A program made the position numbers and the translations under genes. A DNA stretch of 10,736 bases, from positions 1 to 10,736 of the forward strand of contig JAIXUR010000624.1 in the NCBI GenBank assembly GCA_027483425.1, written 5' to 3'. Positions 1 to 6,969 of the stretch are shown piece by piece; position 1 is the stretch's first letter; every line of letters starts with the position of its first letter. The notes beneath the pieces were generated by a model, which worked only from the letters and a program-made list of their open reading frames with translations, was not told where the DNA came from and did no database searches. This DNA is from Cyanobacteriota bacterium. Its GTDB lineage: Bacteria > Cyanobacteriota > Cyanobacteriia > Phormidesmidales > Phormidesmidaceae.

Positions 1-32
1 ATTGTCAGCATTAGGAAGTCTCTGGCGGTTCT

Positions 33-1805
33 ATGGGGTTGCTCAAAACGTGGCGATGGCCGCCTATAGGGTGGGTGGCGGTGTGGTTTTTGCTGGCCCT
101 GGCCCTGCGCCTATCGTTTCTGGTGAGCAAACCTCTGTGGATGGATGAGGTGGCCACGGTGATATTTACCCTGGGCAATAGCAGCCACTCGGTTCCCCTG
201 GATCAGGTGATTTCCCTAGACCAGCTACTCATTCCACTCCAGCCGCGCCCAGAGGCCACCGTGGACTCGACCATCCACTACCTGATGCAGGAGGATAACC
301 ACCCACCGGCCTATTTTGTGTTGGCCCACCTGTGGATGCATTTTTTCCCGACTATCCAGGGTGTGGCGTCACCCTGGGCAGCGCGGGCCTTGCCAGCCCT
401 GTTGGGGGCCTTGAGCGTACCGGCGGTTTACCTGGCGGGGTGGTTAGGGTTTCGCTCGGTGCTAGCGGGGCAGATCGGTGCTGCCCTAATGGCCGTGTCT
501 CCGTTTGGGGTCGCCATAGCCCAAGAGGCCCGACACTATAGTCTGGCGACCCTGATGGTCTCCCTGGGGCTAGCCTGTTTTGCCGTGGGTGGCTGGAGTC
601 TGCGCGAGGCCTGTGCCGGAGAACCACCGCCTGTGCCAATGTCACCGGCCTTTGGGTTGCTGTGGGTGGGGGTCAATGCCCTGGCCTTTGCAACCCATTA
701 TTTTACGGGGCTGGCCCTGCTGGCCCAGGCTCTGGTGTTAGCCGCCCTAGCCTGGCACCAGGGGCGCTCTAAGCTACTGGCTATCTGGCGACGACCTTGG
801 CGACGGCTCTACTGGGTGATGGGGGGAACGCTGGCCGCCTACCTAGTTTGGCTGCCGGTGCTGGTCAACTTCCAGGGCAGCAACCAGTCTTCGGGGTTGG
901 CCCTTGACCTCAGTCAGCCCAGGTATTGGCTTGATCCAATCGCCCAGATGCTGGCCGGGCTGATCTTTATGGTAGTCACCCCCATCACCCACGCTGAAGG
1001 CAGGGTGGGAATCGTGGCCGTTGTCCTATCGGTGCTGCTGCTGCTGCCCCTGCTGCTGGGGCTGGGATCGCGGCTGATCGAGGCTAGGGGTCTAGTTGGC
1101 CAGTCCGATACGGGGCGGTTTGGCCTGGGTTTGATGGGCGGCTTTGTGGTGGCGGCGATCGCCCTGTTTTTGGCGGTGAGCTATGGCTTGGCCATCGACA
1201 TTACCCGCGGCCATCGCTACAATTTTGTCTTTCACCCCGGCGTGATGGTGCTGTTGGGGGGGCTGCTGGCGCCCTACTGGCCAGAGACAGGGCTGGGCAA
1301 ACCCCTCAAGATTCCCTTTACCCCCTGGCAGATTTCCGGGCGGCGCACTGTGCAGGGGATCTGGGTGGCGGGCCTCGTGGGCACTCTATTCGTGGTCAGC
1401 AATCTAGCCTTTGCTAAATACTATGATCCGGCCCAATTCGTACGCAGCCTCCAGGCAGAATCAAAGTATCCGGTGCTGGTGGGCTTTCCCACCAAGCTTG
1501 AGGCCAAACCTACGGTGATTGGCCATGAACTCCTGAGCATCGGCTGGGAGATCCACCGCCATTTCAACCCCAAAGCCCCAGACAGCGCCTGGCCGGTGCC
1601 CCCCCGCTTTTTTCTGTGGACCTTGCCCAGCGATTCCACTGTCTTCCCCGAAGACAAGCTGGCCGAGATCCTCTCGACCATGCCTCGACCGTTTGATCTG
1701 TGGTTTCTCAACAGCGACATATACCTGAGCGCCTACGCCTGTATCCCGTTGCGCCACGAGGGAAACAGCGGTGGGCATTACCACAGCCACTACGAGTGCA
1801 CCTGA
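33..1805 (+). CDS. GT39-like (GT-C fold) membrane glycosyltransferase
   Basis: A 590-residue polytopic inner-membrane protein. It has about ten or more hydrophobic segments up to residue ~465, followed by a mostly soluble tail of ~120 residues. The first helix (about 13-31) leads into a loop with W36-M37-D38-E39; an acidic pair here is the usual catalytic signature of the ArnT/PMT-like GT-C superfamily, which transfers sugars from polyprenyl-phosphate donors. A second family hallmark is D88-N89-H90-P91-P92 before helix two. AQEARHYSL (about 163-171) and FATHYF also match the cyanobacterial GT39-type family as I remember it. From the family I infer transfer of a lipid-linked sugar to a periplasmic or cell-surface acceptor; neither sugar nor acceptor can be read. 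The start is ATG at 33, with a purine-rich AGGAAG 14 nt upstream as a weak ribosome site. It carries a HIP1 site and matches host base composition. It could be annotated simply as a hypothetical membrane protein. Confidence 0.85.
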   Translation: MGLLKTWRWPPIGWVAVWFLLALALRLSFLVSKPLWMDEVATVIFTLGNSSHSVPLDQVISLDQLLIPLQPRPEATVDSTIHYLMQEDNHPPAYFVLAHLWMHFFPTIQGVASPWAARALPALLGALSVPAVYLAGWLGFRSVLAGQIGAALMAVSPFGVAIAQEARHYSLATLMVSLGLACFAVGGWSLREACAGEPPPVPMSPAFGLLWVGVNALAFATHYFTGLALLAQALVLAALAWHQGRSKLLAIWRRPWRRLYWVMGGTLAAYLVWLPVLVNFQGSNQSSGLALDLSQPRYWLDPIAQMLAGLIFMVVTPITHAEGRVGIVAVVLSVLLLLPLLLGLGSRLIEARGLVGQSDTGRFGLGLMGGFVVAAIALFLAVSYGLAIDITRGHRYNFVFHPGVMVLLGGLLAPYWPETGLGKPLKIPFTPWQISGRRTVQGIWVAGLVGTLFVVSNLAFAKYYDPAQFVRSLQAESKYPVLVGFPTKLEAKPTVIGHELLSIGWEIHRHFNPKAPDSAWPVPPRFFLWTLPSDSTVFPEDKLAEILSTMPRPFDLWFLNSDIYLSAYACIPLRHEGNSGGHYHSHYECT

Positions 1806-1855
1806 AAGATATTCAAGAGATGCCATAGTAGAAGCAGGCTTTTCGAAAAGTTGGC

Positions 1856-2005
1856 ATGGTCGAAGGGTTAGCCATACTCACTAGTGTAGAGCTGGGCAAG
1901 TCCGGACTGGAGCAGGTTCTCAAACCTGTGTTGGAAGGCTATGTCCAGGATTTTTTTGGCGTAGCTGGTCAACCAAGCCTACGGCCTCACCCCCGAGGAA
2001 ATTGA
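1856..2005 (+). pseudogene. N-terminal remnant of an unidentified gene
   Basis: An ATG-initiated frame of 49 codons ending at TGA 2003-2005. The first ~35 residues look protein-like, with an amphipathic stretch ending in LKPVLEGYVQDFF. The remaining residues (GVAGQPSLRPHPRGN) look like out-of-frame translation of the fragment that follows. From memory, LKPVLEGYVQDFF-type segments open the N-termini of large cyanobacterial NACHT/WD40-type or similar regulatory proteins; this is a weak resemblance that I could not search. The most likely reading is the 5' stub of a larger gene whose body was lost in a deletion. It may still be translated as a short peptide. Confidence 0.35.
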
Positions 2006-2096
2006 CCTGATGTGGAAAACCGCCCCACCGCGTATGCCCTTTAGCCGTCCGAATATAATAATAATTAGTTGTTCACAATGCTGTTTCAAAATATAA
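1965..2096 (+). pseudogene. C-terminal remnant, probably of a restriction-modification protein
   Basis: Starting just after an in-frame TAG at 1962-1964, this frame reads LVNQAYGLTPEEIDLMW and continues KTAPPRMPF. This resembles the extreme C-terminus of cyanobacterial Eco57I/N6-adenine methylase-type restriction proteins as I remember them. The coherent part stops around 2042; the frame then runs on through AT-rich sequence to a TAA at 2094-2096. There is no start codon and no upstream body, so this is a gene end without its gene. It lies in a different frame from the stub at 1856-2005 and overlaps it. The identity is recall only. Confidence 0.4.
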
Positions 2097-2515
2097 TTTC
2101 CAACCCGATAGTAATTGCAGCATTAATTAATGTGTCTGCTGTTATTTTAATCTCCCTCTTAAGTCCAGTGCTTCAGGGTAAGCGTGATAATCGACGATGG
2201 GAAAGAGAAAAGCTGTATGACCTGCATACAGAAGCCTATGAGAGCCTGACCAATCTTTTGAAAGCAGTCTCAGCGTCAAAGTCACCAGTTGAAATGTCTG
2301 CGGCCTTTTATGCGTCAACAGGCGCCTTAGATCGACTGAGATTGGCCTATACGGGTGAGCAGCGTAAAACTATATCATCGATTGAAAAAAATCTTAGAGG
2401 TCTATACAAGGGTGGGTTAATCCAAAGCTATGAAGTAGAAAAATTAGAAGAATCCAGACAACGGATACTTGCGCTTGCCCAAGGTGACTCAAGACTTAAA
2501 GATCTATTCAAGTAA
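2078..2515 (+). CDS. Single-pass membrane protein with charged helical tail, hypothetical
   Basis: A 145-residue protein that I do not recognise. Residues ~9-31 form one strongly hydrophobic helix rich in I, V, A and L. A basic patch follows (QGKRDNRRWEREK), which by the positive-inside rule keeps the C-terminal part in the cytoplasm. Residues 40-145 are charged and helix-favouring, with many E, K, R and L and no obvious catalytic motif, so a coiled-coil or helical-bundle domain is likely. I prefer ATG 2078 over the in-frame TTG at 2069 because neither has a clear ribosome site and ATG is the stronger codon. The base composition is clearly more AT-rich than the genes on either side of the island. 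The stop is 9 nt before the next gene, so it probably heads the toxin-antitoxin transcript. Whether it belongs functionally to that cassette is inference. Confidence 0.7.
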   Translation: MLFQNIISNPIVIAALINVSAVILISLLSPVLQGKRDNRRWEREKLYDLHTEAYESLTNLLKAVSASKSPVEMSAAFYASTGALDRLRLAYTGEQRKTISSIEKNLRGLYKGGLIQSYEVEKLEESRQRILALAQGDSRLKDLFK

Positions 2516-2524
2516 GAAAGCCTA

Positions 2525-2827
2525 ATGAATACAGCAGAAGCCATCTATGAATTGGTTAAGAAACTTCCAGAGAAAGAGGCAGGTCTGGTGTTGATGTTTG
2601 CCGAGTTTGTGCAGCAACATGCCAAGCCTGATCAGGATTCCGGACGTTCTTCTCTACTGTCTTACTTTGGCATTCTCAAAGACTCTCCCAGCTTTAATGA
2701 AGACCCCGTTGCCATTCAGAGACAGACGAGAAATTCTAACTTTGGTGAGTTTCAAGCTGTATCTCTAAATACCAAAGGCTTCAAATTCAATCGAGACGAT
2801 GCGAATGAAGAGGATATTACACAATGA
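2525..2827 (+). CDS. DUF2281-like antitoxin-type protein
   Basis: A 100-residue soluble protein. Residues 1-31 (MNTAEAIYELVKKLPEKEAG onward) match the pattern of DUF2281-type cyanobacterial antitoxins: a short helix, a KLPEKEA-type turn, then an FAEFVQQ helix. Residues ~45-68 contain FGILKDSPSFNEDPVAIQRQ, also typical of these small antitoxins, which usually end just after it. Here the protein continues with a ~30-residue tail containing TKGFKFNRDDANE. That motif I associate with antitoxins paired with PIN-domain (VapC-like) toxins, so two antitoxin-like ends may be joined in one chain. The stop overlaps the next start in ATGA (2824-2827), indicating translational coupling. No PIN toxin follows; the next genes are a second antitoxin and a MazF-type toxin. 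The likely role is toxin neutralisation or operon autorepression. Confidence 0.65.
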   Translation: MNTAEAIYELVKKLPEKEAGLVLMFAEFVQQHAKPDQDSGRSSLLSYFGILKDSPSFNEDPVAIQRQTRNSNFGEFQAVSLNTKGFKFNRDDANEEDITQ

Positions 2828-3063
2828 ATGCTTACAAAATTGAGGCTGTGGTGGCCGAAAACGGCACCGTCATACTCAGGGGCTTGCCCTTTCAAGTAGG
2901 AGATACCGTTGAGGTCATTGTTCTAGAGCAACGTTCTAGCCCTCAGCAGGTGCAATCGGCGCATGATTCCATTACCTTAGATCAAGACTATCTACGCGGT
3001 GTAGAAGCCCAAATGAGCGAGTGGATATCTGCCGAAGATGAGGCGGCTTACCATGACCTATAG
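2824..3063 (+). CDS. AbrB-like/MazE-type antitoxin
   Basis: A 79-residue acidic protein. Its first half has the short beta-rich pattern of cyanobacterial AbrB-like antitoxins: YKIEAVVAENGTVILRGLPF, then a GDTVEVIVLE strand (residues ~26-36). The second half is a flexible, acidic, helix-favouring tail (LDQDYLRGVEAQMSEWISAE, then DEAAY), which in MazE-like proteins is the part that wraps around the toxin. The start overlaps the previous stop by 4 nt, and the stop lies inside the toxin gene, so this is the immediate partner of the downstream MazF/PemK toxin. It probably also binds the operon promoter, as AbrB-fold antitoxins do, but I could not assign an operator. Confidence 0.72.
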   Translation: MNAYKIEAVVAENGTVILRGLPFQVGDTVEVIVLEQRSSPQQVQSAHDSITLDQDYLRGVEAQMSEWISAEDEAAYHDL

Positions 3064-3394
3064 GCAGTTTGATGTAGTTGTGGTGCCTTTCCCCTTCACA
3101 GATGTTGAGGCATCAAAGCGCCGCCCAGCACTAATTTTGTCTGCTGATCAAACGTTTAATAATCCTGTCGGTCACAGCGTTATGGCCATGATTACAACAG
3201 CTTCTCACTCAGATTGGGCACTGGACGTTGAAATTACGGATTTAACATCGGCTGGGCTGAAAACCCCTTCCATCGTCCGAATGAAGCTATTTACCCTCGA
3301 TCATGCGCTAGTCCGTAAGCAGATAGGACGGCTGAGCGCCGTAGATGAAGCCGCCGTCATCGCATCCCTCGCAAGCCTTCTGCCTTTAATCTAG
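3053..3394 (+). CDS. PemK/MazF-family endoribonuclease toxin
   Basis: A 113-residue toxin of the MazF/PemK (CcdB-like fold) family, about the usual length. The N-terminus FDVVVVPFPFTDVEASKRRP followed by ALILS is the family's first strand and RRPALIL signature. VMAMITTASHSDW in the middle supplies the conserved TT/S region, and PSIVRMKLFTLDHALVRKQI matches the late strand and dimer region. Known members cleave mRNA at short sequences and slow growth until the antitoxin neutralises them; the target sequence cannot be read. I chose ATG 3053, which has GAGG at 3040-3043 with 9 nt spacing, over the in-frame ATG at 3038. It overlaps the antitoxin gene by 11 nt, the classic arrangement for keeping toxin output below antitoxin. 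The frame is intact, so the toxin is probably active. Confidence 0.85.
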   Translation: MTYRQFDVVVVPFPFTDVEASKRRPALILSADQTFNNPVGHSVMAMITTASHSDWALDVEITDLTSAGLKTPSIVRMKLFTLDHALVRKQIGRLSAVDEAAVIASLASLLPLI

Positions 3395-3410
3395 GCTCTG
3401 TATAACTTGA

Positions 3411-3422
3411 TCAGCATGCTGA
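3411..3422. repeat. Perfect 12-bp palindrome TCAGCATGCTGA
   Basis: A self-complementary 12-mer in the 74-bp gap between the toxin stop and the next start. It could be an operator for a dimeric DNA-binding protein such as an antitoxin acting on the downstream gene, but its position after the toxin makes this uncertain, and short palindromes also arise by chance. Confidence 0.35.
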
Positions 3423-3468
3423 CTACTTAGATTCACCTACTTGTGTAAGAAGCAATGGGAGCGATTGA

Positions 3469-3711
3469 ATGAAGAACAAAAAAATGGCAGGTTTAATAAT
3501 TGCCTGGGCGATCAGCATCATTCTGCTGGGGACAACCAGGGCGACTTACTTTGTTGAAAAGGCAATGGAGGTTTTCAACTTTGAATTTTCGTCAAAAGAA
3601 GCTTATGTGCTAACTGTTGAGATAGTTCGGTGGCTTCGCTGGTTATATTGGGGGGCGTTAATTTTTCTGACTTTTTATCTATCTAAGCGCCAACCAAGCA
3701 ATTCCCAATAG
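3469..3711 (+). CDS. Small two-helix membrane protein, hypothetical
   Basis: An 80-residue protein that I do not recognise. There is one hydrophobic segment at residues ~6-24 and another at ~58-75, both flanked by basic residues (KNKK at the start, SKR after the second). Both ends should therefore face the cytoplasm, with a ~30-residue loop outside containing FNFEFSSKEAYV. The start is supported by GGGAG at 3457-3461, 7 nt before ATG 3469. It lies 74 bp after the toxin and 10 bp before a long perfect hairpin, so it may be the last gene of the island transcript. Base composition is AT-rich like the toxin-antitoxin genes. No known function is visible. Confidence 0.65.
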   Translation: MKNKKMAGLIIAWAISIILLGTTRATYFVEKAMEVFNFEFSSKEAYVLTVEIVRWLRWLYWGALIFLTFYLSKRQPSNSQ

Positions 3712-3721
3712 TAATAGAGCT

Positions 3722-3776
3722 TGTCTTTGTCTGATTGCTTTGATTCGACTTGAATCAAAGCAATCAGACAAAGACA
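3722..3776 (+). terminator. Perfect 25-bp hairpin, possible terminator
   Basis: The arms 3722-3746 and 3752-3776 are exactly complementary over 25 bp around a 5-nt loop (GACTT). The hairpin starts 10 nt after the stop of the preceding gene, so transcription termination or mRNA 3'-end protection is the natural reading. However, the stem is only about 40% GC and is followed by TTCGAGATAA rather than a run of T, so it is not a textbook intrinsic terminator. Alternatives are a miniature inverted-repeat element or an RNase III-type processing site. Confidence 0.6.
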
Positions 3777-3925
3777 TTTCGAGATAAACCTCTAGTTTCA
3801 GCTTCTCTACTAACCATAATAACTAAAATTTATATGGTTTGGATTGGGAAAATTTATACCTCTGGCAGAGGCTGAACTCTCACTTTAGCGGTACAGTTCC
3901 ATGATTAGTTTATGAAACAAACATC

Positions 3926-4108
3926 ATGAAATTATCGGGCTGGATGGCTTTACCGCTGGTGCTTGGCCTCTCTGCGTTGACCGTTGCCTGTGGCGCTGGC
4001 GGAGATGCAGAGACTGAAGAGCAGCTAGAAACAGAGCCAAATGGAGCTGAGTCTATGGAAGGCGAGGAGGATGAAGATGAGGATGAAGAGGGTGAAGGTG
4101 ACGACTAG
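3926..4108 (+). CDS. Very acidic small lipoprotein
   Basis: A 60-residue precursor. Residues 1-21 form a signal peptide (K2 as the basic residue, hydrophobic core ~6-20) ending at an LTVAC site. Cys22 is the probable lipidated residue; T at -3 is acceptable though not the commonest lipobox residue. The mature part is only 39 residues long and has 20 Asp/Glu among the 38 residues after the cysteine and no Lys or Arg, ending in an E/D run. From this I infer an intrinsically disordered, strongly negative tail tethered to a membrane, possibly binding divalent cations or basic proteins. No ribosome site is clear upstream. The gene stands alone, 214 bp after the previous gene and convergent with the minus-strand frames beyond it. 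A weak inverted repeat (TAGAG/CTCTA with T-rich loop) overlaps the stop. Confidence 0.65.
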   Translation: MKLSGWMALPLVLGLSALTVACGAGGDAETEEQLETEPNGAESMEGEEDEDEDEEGEGDD

Positions 4109-4128
4109 AGGTTTTTATTTCTCTACAG

Positions 4129-4428
4129 TTAGGCAAAGCCAGAGAACACTTTGGCTGTAGTTAAAATATGGTCTCGGCGCAGCCAGTTACGGCTTTGCTC
4201 AATTGCCCTTTTGCTAACCCGATCAACAGTGCGGTGCAGCAAATCCTCAAATGCTGAGACCATTCAAAGGGTGGCCCTAGCGGCTTGGGGAGGAGTAGCC
4301 ATCAGGCGCTGTACCGTTTCTAGCATGGTTGTATCGCCCCGGCGATCGCGCTGGAACAGCCACCATGCACTAGATGCTGGGCCAGCTAGCGCCAGCAGCA
4401 TGCCCCACCGCCGACAAAACCAAGTCAT
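4129..4428 (-). pseudogene. Unknown small membrane-type gene with internal TGA
   Basis: On the minus strand an ATG at 4428 opens a frame of 54 codons ending at TGA 4266-4264. The very next codon is ATG (4263-4261), and the same frame continues 44 codons to TAA 4131-4129. Read across the TGA it is one coherent ~99-residue protein. A basic start (MTWFCRRW) precedes a hydrophobic helix (about 9-25), then a soluble part with LETVQRLMATPPQAARATL. After the TGA comes MVSAFEDLLHRTVDRVSKRA and a basic helix. I do not recognise the family. It begins 5 nt after the stop of the full Uma2 frame, so the two were probably one operon. Possible readings are a decayed gene, two tiny genes joined by termination-reinitiation at TGAATG, or readthrough. 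A 103-codon plus-strand frame over the same bases looks less protein-like. Confidence 0.45.
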
Positions 4429-4433
4429 TCCAC

Positions 4434-5005
4434 TTAGAACATCAACATCTCTGCCACCCTGAGCGACCAGGTAGGAAAGGTTGGCGACACAACCACCTCA
4501 TCGGCGGTAAAAACCGCTTCTGTATAGGTTCCCTCTACCATCGCCAACACCGTGACGCACCGCTCTCGGGGGTCAACAATCCAATATTCAGGAATGCCGC
4601 GCCACTAATATTGATTGCGCTTATCGAGATAGTCACGGCGGCGGTTGTCGACCCCAGGGCTAACTACTTCTACCACCAGCAGTGGTGGGGCCATATCTAG
4701 GGTAATGGCAGATTTCCCCAGACTCTGGAGCTGCTCTAGATGCTCTGGCCGCAGTACGGTGAGGTCTGGAAAACGGTTTTTGGGCTGACCCATGAGTTCA
4801 ATGGCCAGCTGATGGGTGCGCACTCGTCGAAAGCCGACAAGCTCTGAAAGGGCGCGATCGAGCGCACGAGAAATCAGCACATTCTGATCCGATTCCGGCG
4901 GCACCTCGATCAAATCTCCGTAGGTCAGCTCGTACCGACTATCTAAGCCATTATCAAAGGCTAGATAGTCGGCAAAGGTCGCGAGCTTAGTCTCAGCTTG
5001 GGTCA

Positions 5006-5006
<1 letters not shown>
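4434..5006 (-). pseudogene. Uma2-family nuclease gene with in-frame amber stop
   Basis: Uma2 proteins are PD-(D/E)XK-type putative endonucleases that are greatly expanded in cyanobacteria; their cellular role is unclear. The frame starts at ATG 5006-5004, overlapping the guaA stop as TAATG. A GTG at 5015 is also possible. Residues 1-133 are normal: RYELTYGDLIEVPPES, then FPDLTVL with D81, and LLVVEVVSPGV with E113, then RDYLDKRNQY. A TAG follows at 4607-4605, where Gln is usual. The same frame then continues with the expected C-terminus (WRGIPEYWIVDPRERCVTVL onward) for 56 codons to TAA 4436-4434, giving 190 residues, a normal length. The core D and E are present in the truncated 133-residue product, but the conserved C-terminal strands are lost. 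A single CAG to TAG change is the simplest explanation. Co-transcription with guaA is likely. Confidence 0.8.
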
Positions 5007-6619
<1,613 letters not shown>

Positions 6620-6708
6620 GGGTTAATCCTGCAGGGAGTGGATAGGGGCGAGGCGAGGGCAATGGGGAGCGAGGTGATGGAAAGCGAACTGGCGCTGGCT
6701 GGTCTTCT

Positions 6709-6781
6709 CAGGGGATGGCTCGAAACGGTCTGGCCCAAGGCTAGACATTGCTTACCCTACCGCCCAGGGGATGGCTCGAAA
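6709..6781. repeat. 17-bp direct repeat in guaA upstream region
   Basis: CAGGGGATGGCTCGAAA occurs exactly at 6709-6725 and 6765-6781, offset by 56 bp. One copy lies in the 51-nt loop of the inner inverted repeat and the other sits directly beside the outer stem. It may be a local duplication or a pair of binding sites. Confidence 0.75.
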
Positions 6782-6901
6782 AATGTCCTACAGTGTCCAG
6801 AATGTCTAGCTCCTAGATATCAGGCCTGAGCCAGACCAGGTGGCGGCGATTTCTCAACGGAACCCTAGCCATGGATGGGGCAAAACCCGCCTCCGCTAGG
6901 G
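6727..6901 (-). promoter_or_regulatory. Candidate structured leader upstream of guaA
   Basis: In the 347-bp gap between cbiD and guaA the sequence is dense with exact inverted repeats. An outer 8-bp pair (6727-6734 GGTCTGGC with 6830-6837 GCCAGACC) encloses an inner 10-bp pair (6740-6749 GCTAGACATT with 6801-6810 AATGTCTAGC). The 19-nt side between them holds the palindrome TCAGGCCTGA (6820-6829). Upstream, in guaA sense, a further hairpin pairs 6863-6869 (CCCTAGC) with 6895-6901 (GCTAGGG), around an inner GGG/CCC stem (6878-6880 with 6886-6888). The structure ends ~107 nt before the guaA start, so it could be a 5'-leader RNA or an operator region. I recognise no known riboswitch. No promoter could be assigned with confidence. 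Confidence 0.4.
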
Positions 6902-6939
6902 CAGCAAGCACAGAGGATGAAAATCGTACGGGTCTGTTA

Positions 6940-6969
6940 TAGGAGTTTGCAAAAAAAATATTCCTCCTA
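6940..6969 (-). terminator. Weak terminator-like element after cbiD
   Basis: The hexamer pair TAGGAG (6940-6945) and CTCCTA (6964-6969) can fold, and the minus-strand RNA has a run of eight T at 6958-6951 between the arms. The T-run lies in the loop rather than after the stem and the stem overlaps the cbiD stop codon, so efficient termination is doubtful and guaA may be partly co-transcribed with cbiD. Confidence 0.2.

Noticed and set aside
1461..1826. 121-codon open frame on the minus strand
   Set aside because: Antisense to the 3' end of the glycosyltransferase gene, which continues with normal codon use.
4151..4462. 103-codon open frame on the plus strand
   Set aside because: Its translation is R/S-rich and not protein-like; the minus strand gives a coherent membrane-type frame following the Uma2 frame.
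4374..4700. 108-codon open frame on the plus strand
   Set aside because: It covers the antisense of the Uma2 C-terminus, where the minus strand carries clear family motifs.
6620..6966. Known purine or cobalamin riboswitch, tRNA or CRISPR repeats
   Set aside because: The nested stems do not match any consensus I can recall, there is no CCA-ended cloverleaf, and only two copies of the 17-mer occur with no regular spacer array.
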